15,269 nucleotides of DNA from contig JBAXIG010000038.1 of NCBI GenBank assembly GCA_037138535.1, positions 1 to 15,269 of the forward strand. Reading direction: 5' to 3'. The DNA is from GCA-2737595 sp037138535 (lineage in GTDB: Bacteria > Actinomycetota > Actinomycetes > Nanopelagicales > Nanopelagicaceae). A program made the translations under genes and the position numbers. The notes beneath the pieces are model-generated. The model did no database searches and was not told the DNA's origin. It saw only the letters and a list, made by a program, of their open reading frames with translations. Within the stretch, counting starts at the first letter, position 1. Each line of letters opens with the position of its first letter. This document shows, in pieces, positions 1 through 5,880 of this stretch.

Positions 1-266
1 CCTACCTGGAAGTCAACAGAAGCTGCGCCGACACCGAGCAAAGTGGGCACTTGGGTGGAACCCTCCGCATTGAGTCCGTGGCATGAGGAACAGCCCTTGA
101 GGAAGATCTGACGACCCTCTTCTACCGCTTGGCTGCGCGCATTTGTGGCAACTGCTGCATTCGAGGGTGAAAGCAGCGTGTATCCAAACCCGATAGCAAG
201 AAGGGCAATTCCCAACACGAGGAAGTGCGCGACGGGATGGCGGCGATGACGCAGAATCTTTTTCAA
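1..266 (-). CDS. qcrC: Cytochrome bc1 complex diheme cytochrome c subunit QcrC (N-terminal part)
   Basis: This is the N-terminal part (88 codons) of the c-type cytochrome of the actinobacterial bcc–aa3 supercomplex, which passes electrons from the Rieske/cytochrome b core to the oxidase. The gene runs off the left edge. Visible in the sequence are a basic N-terminus (KK, RHRRH), one membrane segment at about residues 13–32, and a haem c motif CSSCH at residues 59–63. The following GLNAEG…PTLLGVG segment is typical of class I cytochrome c domains in QcrC. The chosen start is a TTG at 264–266; a short AAGG at 274–277, overlapping the end of ctaE, sits 7 bases upstream. The gene lies 9 bases after the ctaE stop, so the two are almost certainly one operon. 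The start is less certain than the identity; the second haem domain would be outside the window. Confidence 0.9.
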   Translation of the reverse strand, partial: MKKILRHRRHPVAHFLVLGIALLAIGFGYTLLSPSNAAVATNARSQAVEEGRQIFLKGCSSCHGLNAEGSTQVPTLLGVGAASVDFQV

Positions 267-275
267 CTCGGAGCC

Positions 276-914
276 TTACTTGATGAGGTAGATAGTGGCG
301 AATAGTCCGATCCAAACAATGTCAACGAAGTGCCAATAGTAAGAGACCACGATTGCCGAGGTAGCTTGTGAATGGCCGAATCGTCGAGCTTTGAAGGTGC
401 GTGCAAGGAGAATCAGGAAGCCGATAAGTCCACCCGTGACATGGAGCCCGTGGAAGCCGGTTGTCAGATAGAAGACCGAGCTATAAGCGTTCGTGGAGAA
501 CGAGAGACCCTCTGTGACCAAGTTTGCATATTCGTAAATCTGTCCTCCGACGAAGAAAGCACCCATCAGAAAGGTAAGTCCGAACCACTCGGATAATCCC
601 CATTTACGAAAATCTAAGGCGCTCCCTGTACGCCGTAATTGAAAGCGTTCTGCGGCAAAAACACCGAATTGGCAGGTGACCGAAGAGAGCACTAACACCG
701 TGGTGTTTAGTGTGGAGAAGGGAATATTGAGCATCCCGTTCGACTCATGCCAGATTTTTGGCCCTTGCACCGACCGCGCAGTGAAATACATCGCGAAGAG
801 CGCTGCGAAAAACATTAATTCGCTGGAGAGCCAGACAATAGTGCCCACCGCTACGAGGTTCGGGCGGTTGGCCGTAGCGGTGTTCATCTCAGAGTCTTCA
901 AGGGTGCTAGTCAC
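276..914 (-). CDS. ctaE: Cytochrome c oxidase subunit III (CtaE), aa3 type
   Basis: This is the membrane subunit III of the terminal aa3 oxidase, 212 residues from the chosen start. Five hydrophobic segments are visible at about residues 22–44, 67–88, 110–128, 145–170 and 183–206. Signature stretches include NRPNL, VGTIVWLSSELMFFA, FHGLHVTGG and SYYWHFVDIVW. The start is taken at the GTG at 912–914, giving MTSTLEDSEM; actinobacterial CtaE proteins normally begin just before the NRPN segment, and an upstream ATG at 986 would add 24 residues unlike the family. An ATG at codon 10 is another possibility. There is no Shine–Dalgarno sequence, but a CATAAT hexamer sits 6 bases upstream, suggesting a leaderless transcript. 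qcrC follows 9 bases downstream, as in the conserved ctaE–qcrCAB cluster. The divergent neighbour is a receiver-like protein. Confidence 0.95.
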   Translation of the reverse strand: MTSTLEDSEMNTATANRPNLVAVGTIVWLSSELMFFAALFAMYFTARSVQGPKIWHESNGMLNIPFSTLNTTVLVLSSVTCQFGVFAAERFQLRRTGSALDFRKWGLSEWFGLTFLMGAFFVGGQIYEYANLVTEGLSFSTNAYSSVFYLTTGFHGLHVTGGLIGFLILLARTFKARRFGHSQATSAIVVSYYWHFVDIVWIGLFATIYLIK

Positions 915-926
915 ATTTAAATTATG
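915..926 (-). promoter_or_regulatory. Candidate -10 element (CATAAT) for a leaderless ctaE transcript
   Basis: On the minus strand CATAAT (921–926) is followed by 6 bases and the ctaE GTG. It is one base off TATAAT and has the same spacing as the other starts in this window, but its first base breaks the TANNNT rule and I see no convincing -35 element. It is the weakest member of the set. Confidence 0.45.
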
Positions 927-1020
927 GTGGATAAAGTGCCAAAATGCGCGCTGCGGGAGCGTTCTCAATGAGGTGAACCAGGTCACTACAAGCGCGCCTG
1001 AAATCCGCCTTGCAGGGGGA

Positions 1021-1032
1021 TAAGATAAGTGG
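1021..1032 (+). promoter_or_regulatory. -10 hexamer TAAGAT, 6 bases before a GTG start (leaderless)
   Basis: TAAGAT at 1021–1026 is followed by AAGTGG and then the GTG at 1033. A weak -35 candidate, CTGAAA at 998–1003, lies 17 bases upstream. There is no ribosome-binding site, which fits transcription starting at the initiation codon. Confidence 0.6.
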
Positions 1033-1488
1033 GTGGCTCACACTCAATCAGATCTGCTCGGTGGCACTGCTTCGACGCCACCTACGGGCGTTACTCGAGT
1101 ACTGATCTACAGCGATGATTCCACCGTCCGCGCCCAGATCATTGCCGGTCTAGGTCGACGAATATCGGTTGATTTGCCGCCCGTTGAAACCTTCGAAGTA
1201 GCTACGGGACCGGCCCTGCTGGCCGCCATGGAAGAGGCTACTAAAGCCACACTCAAGGGAAAAAAAGGCTTTGACCTGCTCATTTTAGACGGCGAAGCGG
1301 TCCCCGAGGGTGGCCTGGGCCTTGCCCGGCAGATTAAGGACGAATTCTTTAACTCTCCACCCATTCTCCTGGTGGTCGGACGCCCCGATGATGCCTGGCT
1401 AGCTACCTGGTCGCGCGCTGAGGGCTATCTGGCTCATCCGATCGATCCTTTTGCCCTGGTTGCGCTGGCAGCCAAAATCCTGGCTTAA
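1033..1488 (+). CDS. Stand-alone receiver-like protein with degenerate phosphorylation site
   Basis: This 151-residue cytoplasmic protein resembles a response-regulator receiver domain without an output domain. After a variable N-terminus of about 20 residues, a strand TRVLIYSDD ends in the acidic pair D28/D29. The phospho-acceptor equivalent is D86 in LLILDGEAVP. The usual Ser/Thr after the fourth strand is missing (ILLVVGR), and the conserved Lys before Pro is replaced by His135 (YLAHPIDP). I recall similar stand-alone proteins with LDGEAVP and DAWLATWSRA stretches near ctaE in other actinobacteria, but their function is not known to me. The GTG start at 1033 has no Shine–Dalgarno sequence and lies 6 bases after a -10 hexamer. 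The gene diverges from ctaE with 118 bases between starts. Its TAA stop overlaps the stop of the convergent nuclease gene by 4 bases. A partner-binding pseudo-receiver is one reading. Confidence 0.8.
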   Translation: MAHTQSDLLGGTASTPPTGVTRVLIYSDDSTVRAQIIAGLGRRISVDLPPVETFEVATGPALLAAMEEATKATLKGKKGFDLLILDGEAVPEGGLGLARQIKDEFFNSPPILLVVGRPDDAWLATWSRAEGYLAHPIDPFALVALAAKILA

Positions 1489-3287
1489 CTCCCCGGTTCA
1501 CCTAAAGAAATCCGACTCCGACGGGGGATGGGACGGCCATCGTGGCCACCACCTGTGGGCTTCACTGTAGGAATAGCTAACTCGAGAGCCTCTAGCGCAT
1601 GGCGGTGGGCTTGTGCGCCTCGCGCCGGTACACACCATTGACCCAGAACTTCCACGAGTCGAAGCCCAGGGGTCTCCACATAGCGCAGAAGTCGCTCCAC
1701 TTCCTCGTGTGATGAGGCCGGCATAATGCGCTCGCCGGGGGAGACGTGCTCGCTGAGCAGTAAGAGCGAATCGATGGTCAGTTGCGGTGCATATCCGGGA
1801 TCGCCGATGAGTGCGCCGGCGAAACGTCCGTATCTGATGCAGGTGAATTCCCATCCGCCATCTGGTGTAGGTAGTGCGGTGATGATTTGAGGCAATTGAA
1901 CGAAAGCTCGAAGTCTTTCGGCCCTTGAGGATGCGCGCAGGAATGAGGTGAGTCGATTACGAACTTCGATGGCCTCCTCGAATCTTTCCTCGATGGCTAA
2001 TTCGCGCATGCGAACATTCGCACGACCCACCACTAAAGAAGCGTCGAGCGTGAAGAGGTGGCGAGCGACATCAATGATAGCTTCGTAATCTTCAGCGGAT
2101 TGATCGTCAATACATGGAGCGCCACATTTGCCCATGCCTGCCAAAGCGCATGCGCTCGACTTTTTCTGGCTCGCAATAGTGATGCGAGGAGTGCATTGTC
2201 GTATGGGAAGTACTTCATACACACATTCAATAGCCAACTGTGCATCGCCCCGCGAGTGAAAGGGGCCAATCCATTCGTCATTTATCTTTTCAATTCCTCG
2301 AACGATCGCAAGGCGAGGAAAGCGCTCGCTTGTTAAATGGACCCAATACGATTTACTCTGATGTTTCGAACGCCGGTTGACGCGCGGTTGGAACTCTTCG
2401 ATAAGACGAAGTTCCAGGACACTCGCTTCGAGAGAGGTGCGACAGACAATTATTTCAACACTCTCTGTAATGGCGATCATGTCGATAATGCGTCTTCGCT
2501 GCTCGGATGCGGTGAAGTATGAACGCACCCTGTTGCGTAAATTATTCGAAACTCCGACGTAAAGTGGGACCCCCTGAATATCTTTAAAAATATAGACGCC
2601 ACATACCGAAGGGATATTTTCTGCTAGATATTTTTTCCTCTTTTGTGCAGGAGTGATGCGATGGGAAAAGGCGCGTAAATCAGGCAAGGTTGAAATGCCA
2701 AGATTTCCTAATCTTGAAATGAGTCCGTGCAGTACATCGACTGTCGCTCGCGCATCATCGAGCGCTCGATGGTTCGGCGTGGTGCTGGCACCGAAGAAAG
2801 GAGCGAGAGTGCCGAGCTTGCAATCCTTCACTTCGTCTTTGCTCAGAATGGTGCGCGCTAACTTTGCCGTGTCTAGAGTTTCGTAATTGGGCCACTCAAT
2901 CTTCAACTGCGCACTCGCGGCTTTAAGAAATCCGATATCGAAGGGCGCGTTATGGGCTACGAGCACTGCGTTGTCGGAGTTGTCACAGAATTCGAGAAAG
3001 GCAGGTAACGCACTTTCAATGCCTGGCGCTAAGGCCACCATTGAGTCGGTGATGCCGGTGAGAACTGTGATGAAGACCGGAATGGGTCCACCTGGATTAA
3101 CAAAAGTGCGAAATTCGCCAAGAACCTCACCTGATCGAACTTTTACTGCACCGATTTCGGTAATCGCTGAAGTGGCTGGCGATCCACCAGTGGTTTCTAA
3201 GTCAACGACAATAAACGTGGTGTCACGGAGAGGTCTACCTAGATCGTGGAGCGAAAGTTGATCACTCACTGCGCGCTCTACGTCCAT
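1485..3287 (-). CDS. DEDDh exonuclease fused to a UvrC/Cho-like GIY-YIG nuclease region
   Basis: This 600-residue two-part protein matches the architecture of M. tuberculosis Rv2191. Residues about 22–192 form a DnaQ-type 3'-5' exonuclease with all five DEDDh residues: D29 and E31 (VVDLETTGG), D117 (HNAPFD), H173 and D178 (NHRALDD). Residues about 226–305 form a GIY-YIG endonuclease domain with GVY (230–232), YVG (243–245), an Arg at 251 or 253, and E292 (LELRLIEEFQP). Four cysteines, C365, C380, C388 and C392, copy the UvrC iron–sulfur spacing at the end (C-x7-C-x3-C). A UVR-like helix lies near 433–450. It lacks the C-terminal RNase H-like and HhH parts of true UvrC, so a repair-related nuclease is inferred. 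The start is uncertain: the ATG at 3287 overlaps the upstream gene by 26 bases, and a GTG at 3269 (codon 7) is an alternative that would shorten the overlap. Confidence 0.9.
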   Translation of the reverse strand: MDVERAVSDQLSLHDLGRPLRDTTFIVVDLETTGGSPATSAITEIGAVKVRSGEVLGEFRTFVNPGGPIPVFITVLTGITDSMVALAPGIESALPAFLEFCDNSDNAVLVAHNAPFDIGFLKAASAQLKIEWPNYETLDTAKLARTILSKDEVKDCKLGTLAPFFGASTTPNHRALDDARATVDVLHGLISRLGNLGISTLPDLRAFSHRITPAQKRKKYLAENIPSVCGVYIFKDIQGVPLYVGVSNNLRNRVRSYFTASEQRRRIIDMIAITESVEIIVCRTSLEASVLELRLIEEFQPRVNRRSKHQSKSYWVHLTSERFPRLAIVRGIEKINDEWIGPFHSRGDAQLAIECVYEVLPIRQCTPRITIASQKKSSACALAGMGKCGAPCIDDQSAEDYEAIIDVARHLFTLDASLVVGRANVRMRELAIEERFEEAIEVRNRLTSFLRASSRAERLRAFVQLPQIITALPTPDGGWEFTCIRYGRFAGALIGDPGYAPQLTIDSLLLLSEHVSPGERIMPASSHEEVERLLRYVETPGLRLVEVLGQWCVPARGAQAHRHALEALELAIPTVKPTGGGHDGRPIPRRSRISLGEPGS

Positions 3288-3678
3288 TACGAATTTTTAC
3301 GAAGAGCGAAAGGATCGCCGAGAGCGCTAATAACGAAATGATCGCGATGACGATGACGTAAACCTCGGTGGGCACCTCTCTTGCAACGGCCAAGATATAG
3401 ATATCGGGAATAAGGAATGTGACCGCGGCGAGGACGCCCCATGACCTCGCTCGAGAGAATTCTCGATCGATCACTGACGTCACCAAGCGAGCAGTCGCGA
3501 CTGCGTATGGCCATGACGACGTGACATCTAGCGCTAAATAGAGCCACGGATTGACACCATATTTACCGAGGGCCTTCCAGACCACAAAGGCACGACCGGC
3601 TCCGTAAACAATCACTAAGACGACCCAAAGTCGCTCAAGGAGGCGGCGTTTGGCGGTGCGCGCCGGAGAAGAACTCAT
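3262..3678 (-). CDS. Conserved actinobacterial four-TM membrane protein of unknown function
   Basis: This 138-residue integral membrane protein has a basic N-terminus (RTAKRRLLER), four hydrophobic segments at about residues 16–35, 45–67, 80–98 and 105–127, and a basic tail (KIRNGRRAR). The stretches GRAFVVWKALGKYG, YLALDVTSSWPYAVATAR and PDIYI look strongly constrained, and I recall similar uncharacterised proteins in other actinobacteria. I cannot assign a function. The ATG start at 3676–3678 follows a -10 hexamer TAGGCT by 6 bases. Its stop overlaps the start of the downstream exonuclease/UvrC-like gene by up to 26 bases, so the two are very likely cotranscribed. Divergent from it, with only 48 bases between, is the phosphatidylcholine synthase gene. 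Confidence 0.8.
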   Translation of the reverse strand: MSSSPARTAKRRLLERLWVVLVIVYGAGRAFVVWKALGKYGVNPWLYLALDVTSSWPYAVATARLVTSVIDREFSRARSWGVLAAVTFLIPDIYILAVAREVPTEVYVIVIAIISLLALSAILSLFVKIRNGRRARSE

Positions 3679-3690
3679 GGCCTGAGCCTA
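3679..3690 (-). promoter_or_regulatory. -10 hexamer TAGGCT, 6 bases before an ATG (leaderless)
   Basis: On the minus strand TAGGCT (3685–3690) is followed by CAGGCC and the ATG at 3678. The same hexamer drives the divergent gene on the other strand from within the same 48-base gap. No recognisable -35 is seen. Confidence 0.65.
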
Positions 3691-3713
3691 CGGTGAGCCA
3701 CCGACTCCCGGGA

Positions 3714-3726
3714 TAGGCTGTGCCTC
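3714..3726 (+). promoter_or_regulatory. -10 hexamer TAGGCT, 7 bases before an ATG (leaderless)
   Basis: TAGGCT at 3714–3719 is followed by 7 bases and the ATG of the phosphatidylcholine synthase gene. The -35 position (about 3691–3696) abuts the opposing -10 of the divergent promoter, so the two promoters occupy overlapping DNA. Confidence 0.6.
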
Positions 3727-4476
3727 ATGGCGCTTTCAAAAACCCATCACCTTCGCAGGGCTGGACTCGCTATTCATGCTCTCACCGCCAGCGGAGCTGC
3801 CGCCGGGCTGTTGGCCTTGCAGGCGACCATAGATGGCCACATCCGAGCTGCTTTGCTCTGGTTAATTGTTTGTCAGGTACTCGACGGTATCGATGGTCCT
3901 ATTGCTCGCAAGCTCGCCGTCATGGAGCATGCTCCGCAGTTTGATGGCCATATTCTCGATCTCGTCGTTGATTACGTAACGTGCGTGGTTGTTCCGGTCG
4001 CTTTCATGGTTCGCATGGAGCTCCTGCCAAGTGGGTGGCAGATGGCTGTTGCGGCGTTGATCGTTTTTACTTCGGCTCTCTGGTTTGCCCGGACCGACCT
4101 GGAAACTGAAGATGCTTGGTTTAACGGCTTTCCTGCAGCATGGAATGTGGTGGTCCCCACTTTTCTCATTCTCCATATTGGTCCCACGTGGGCGACCATC
4201 ATTTCGATCGCGCTCTGCCTGCTGCAATTGACGAGGGTAAAGTTTCCACATTTGATGAGAGTCAGAGCGATGCGCTCATTGACTATCCCATTGATGTTGC
4301 TCTATCTCCTGGCGCTCACTGTTCTTTCGGCTACCTTCGAGAGCGCTGACCTGCTGAGCGGTCCTCGCTGGGCATATTGGATGCTGACAATTACCCCGCT
4401 CTATCTTCTCTTTATCGTTATCTGGCGCACGTGGTTCTCCAACCGAAAGGTTTTCGGGGTCTCAATCCTTCCCTGA
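3727..4476 (+). CDS. pcs: Phosphatidylcholine synthase (CDP-diacylglycerol–choline O-phosphatidyltransferase)
   Basis: This 249-residue multi-spanning protein carries the complete CDP-alcohol phosphatidyltransferase signature: D53, D56, G57, A60, R61, G74, D78 and D82. The 12-residue gap between the AR pair and the glycine is longer than the 8–9 usual in PgsA or PssA. Together with LDGIDGPIAR, the DG at 73–74 and LDLVVDYVT, it matches Pcs as I know it from rhizobia. Pcs condenses CDP-diacylglycerol with free choline in the cytoplasmic membrane, giving phosphatidylcholine and CMP. Length and spread of hydrophobic segments fit the family. The ATG at 3727 is 7 bases after a TAGGCT -10 hexamer and there is no Shine–Dalgarno sequence. 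A different choline-like alcohol substrate cannot be excluded. No choline transporter or choline-supply gene is present in this window. Confidence 0.87.
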   Translation: MALSKTHHLRRAGLAIHALTASGAAAGLLALQATIDGHIRAALLWLIVCQVLDGIDGPIARKLAVMEHAPQFDGHILDLVVDYVTCVVVPVAFMVRMELLPSGWQMAVAALIVFTSALWFARTDLETEDAWFNGFPAAWNVVVPTFLILHIGPTWATIISIALCLLQLTRVKFPHLMRVRAMRSLTIPLMLLYLLALTVLSATFESADLLSGPRWAYWMLTITPLYLLFIVIWRTWFSNRKVFGVSILP

Positions 4477-4484
4477 GGCGGCAC

Positions 4485-4519
4485 GGATCTTTCTTTGAGA
4501 GAGGATCTCCTTTGAGAGA
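4485..4519 (+). repeat. Imperfect tandem direct repeat (18 + 17 bases) upstream of the small Cys protein gene
   Basis: Two adjacent copies, GGATCTTTCTTTGAGAGA (4485–4502) and GGATCTCCTTTGAGAGA (4503–4519), differ by one base and one deletion. They occupy most of the gap between pcs and the next gene and end near the expected -35 position of its promoter. A tandem binding site for a regulator is one reading; local duplication is another. Confidence 0.6.
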
Positions 4520-4538
4520 TGATGTCAGTGGTCGGTTC

Positions 4539-4550
4539 TAGGCTGAATTC
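4539..4550 (+). promoter_or_regulatory. -10 hexamer TAGGCT, 6 bases before an ATG (leaderless)
   Basis: TAGGCT at 4539–4544 is followed by GAATTC and the ATG at 4551. This signal is the main argument that the 73-codon frame behind it is a real gene. The -35 position overlaps the end of the tandem repeat at 4485–4519. Confidence 0.65.
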
Positions 4551-4772
4551 ATGATCATCGATTGCGATACCTGCGTCATCCCCGCTCTGGGTCGGGCACA
4601 CGAATGTTCTGAGTGTGTAGTGACCCACCTGTTATCCATCACCGGAGTTTCGAGCATGCCCGGGACCTCTGGCACCCTGCCCACACCCAGCCCCGAGCAC
4701 TTGGCAGCAGTTGAGGTGCTGGTGGAATCTGGTCTGGTGCCGCCGTCGAAACATCTAAGCGCTACCGGCTAA
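4551..4772 (+). CDS. Small CxxC…CxxC protein, putative metal binder
   Basis: This 73-residue soluble protein starts MIIDCDTC. Cysteines C5 and C8 (CDTC) and C19 and C22 (CSEC), with H18 and H26 nearby, form a CxxC-x10-CxxC pattern suited to binding zinc or another metal. A flexible Ser/Thr/Pro-rich middle (residues about 34–48) is followed by a predicted helix (HLAAVEVLVESGLVPP). I recall small actinobacterial proteins starting with a similar IDCDxC motif and ending in GLVPP next to NlpC/P60 genes, but know no experimental function. Support for the gene is the TAGGCT hexamer exactly 6 bases before the ATG, the patterned cysteines, and its position between pcs and the wall peptidase. It could act as a small regulator or chaperone; this is a guess. 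Confidence 0.75.
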   Translation: MIIDCDTCVIPALGRAHECSECVVTHLLSITGVSSMPGTSGTLPTPSPEHLAAVEVLVESGLVPPSKHLSATG

Positions 4773-4820
4773 TTTTTTGGCCATTTGAGCGTAAACCTGG
4801 GCTTTCGGCGGGGTGAAAAG

Positions 4821-4856
4821 TTGATGTGAGGCGAAGTGGGTGGTTAGCCTGCCTAA
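4821..4856 (+). promoter_or_regulatory. Promoter with -35 TTGATG and -10 TAGCCT, leaderless NlpC/P60 gene
   Basis: TTGATG at 4821–4826 and TAGCCT at 4845–4850 are 18 bases apart, and the ATG comes 6 bases after the -10. This is the only promoter in the window with a recognisable -35 as well as the -10. The rest of the 84-base gap (4773–4856) begins with six T residues but has no clear stem before them. Confidence 0.65.
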
Positions 4857-5876
4857 ATGGCAGCTCCTCGAATGAGCCGACGTCAGACCTCCAGGTCTGC
4901 GATCGTGGCAATCTGTGCACTGGCGTTCGCGCTGCCCGAAGGGGCCACAGCCACCCCTTCTTCCATTACCGCAGTAGCTAGGCAAGTGGAGCAATTGCAG
5001 AGCGAAGCTGGCGACGCTGCCGAGAATGCGAATGGTGCGAAAGTTAAGCTCGCAAAATTGCAACAAAAACTTTCGGGTGTCAAAGGCCAGCAAGCCACTC
5101 AGCGCGAGAATGTTGATGTGCTGAAGAAGAGTCTTGGCAAAATCGCCCTTCAGGCATACATGGACGGTGGTATGGGTCAGGGAATGCAATTACTCTTTGC
5201 CAAAGATCCGACCGCCTATTTAGCTAGTGCGGGCTCACTTGAAGTGTTAACGCGCACTCAAAGCATCGAACTCCGGCGCTACTCCACAGCGGCGCAGCGT
5301 CTGCAACAGACCTCACTCTTGGTGAAAGACCAGTTGAAACAAATCCAAGCGACCCAGAAGGAATTTGCCGCCGAAGCAGCAGCAGCGCAAGCGAAATTGC
5401 GCAAGGCCGAGGGGCTCCTCGCATCATTAAAGAGTGAGGAACGGGCGCGGTTATTAAAAAAGCAAGCAGAAGAAGACGCGTCTTCACAGCAGAGCTCACT
5501 CATCTCGGCGAAGTTGGCCAATAAAGTTTCGGGGCGCGGCGGTATCGCTTTGAGATACGCACTGAGGCAGATAGGCGATCGCTATATCTTCGGCGCTGCG
5601 GGTACCAAAGAGTGGGATTGCTCTGGGCTGACCATGGTCGCCTTTTCACAGGCAGGGATTTCTCTCCCACATTCTTCGTCGGCACAGTATGGATACGGGA
5701 GAAGAATATCGCGCGGCTCCCTCAAGCCTGGAGATTTAGTCTTCTTTTATAGCCGAATTAGTCACGTGGGCATCTACTTAGGGAATGGTTTGATGGTGCA
5801 CGCACCACGTCCGGGCAAGCGTGTGCAGGTCTCTTCCATTTCTACTATGCCGTTTCGTGGCGGGGTCCGTCTCTAA
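4857..5876 (+). CDS. Secreted coiled-coil NlpC/P60 peptidoglycan endopeptidase (RipC-like)
   Basis: This 339-residue exported peptidase is predicted to cut the peptide stems of peptidoglycan, as RipA/RipC-family enzymes do in growth and division. A basic N-terminus (SRRQTSR) and hydrophobic segment at about residues 14–32 form a signal peptide, with probable cleavage near the ATA at 31–33. Residues about 36–90 and 135–210 are Gln/Ala/Lys-rich coiled coils. The C-terminal NlpC/P60 domain (about 222–339) shows the catalytic C255 (WDCSGL), H303 (SHVGIYLG) and third polar residue H315 (MVHAPRPG). The ATG at 4857 lies 6 bases after a -10 hexamer; an internal ATG at codon 6 is less favoured. The M. 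tuberculosis counterpart by position is Rv2190c. pimB starts 4 bases after its stop, so they form an operon of wall and envelope genes. Confidence 0.92.
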   Translation: MAAPRMSRRQTSRSAIVAICALAFALPEGATATPSSITAVARQVEQLQSEAGDAAENANGAKVKLAKLQQKLSGVKGQQATQRENVDVLKKSLGKIALQAYMDGGMGQGMQLLFAKDPTAYLASAGSLEVLTRTQSIELRRYSTAAQRLQQTSLLVKDQLKQIQATQKEFAAEAAAAQAKLRKAEGLLASLKSEERARLLKKQAEEDASSQQSSLISAKLANKVSGRGGIALRYALRQIGDRYIFGAAGTKEWDCSGLTMVAFSQAGISLPHSSSAQYGYGRRISRGSLKPGDLVFFYSRISHVGIYLGNGLMVHAPRPGKRVQVSSISTMPFRGGVRL

Positions 5877-5880
5877 TCGG

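Noticed and set aside
915..986. A longer CtaE beginning at an upstream ATG (986)
   Set aside because: The additional 24 residues do not resemble CtaE N-termini, and the GTG at 914 follows a -10-like element at the usual distance.
945..1000. Two GCGCGC palindromes in the ctaE divergent gap as an operator pair
   Set aside because: Six-base G+C palindromes are common in such DNA and there is no wider symmetry around them.
676..1023. Plus-strand frame of 115 codons across the ctaE 5' end and the gap
   Set aside because: It is antisense to well-conserved CtaE residues and ends just before a clear promoter; no start signal supports it.
1470..1485. Hairpin AGCCA/TGGCT at the end of the receiver-like gene as a terminator
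   Set aside because: Only 5 base pairs, no T-tract, and it lies within both convergent coding ends; too weak to call.
2887..3261. Open plus-strand frame of 124 codons inside the nuclease gene
   Set aside because: It is antisense to the DEDDh domain, whose motifs are all present on the other strand; the translation has no domain features and no promoter hexamer or ribosome-binding site.
4443..4457. CCGAAA/TTTCGG stem near the pcs 3' end
   Set aside because: Six pairs with a 3-base loop inside the coding region, about 17 bases before the stop and with no T-run; chance is likely.
4773..4778. Run of six T after the small gene's stop as an intrinsic terminator
   Set aside because: No stem of more than about 3 base pairs directly precedes it.
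5821..5880. A longer PimB starting inside the peptidase gene
   Set aside because: It would overlap the NlpC/P60 gene by 56 bases; family members begin at the MRPTLVVTND position, which has its own ATG.
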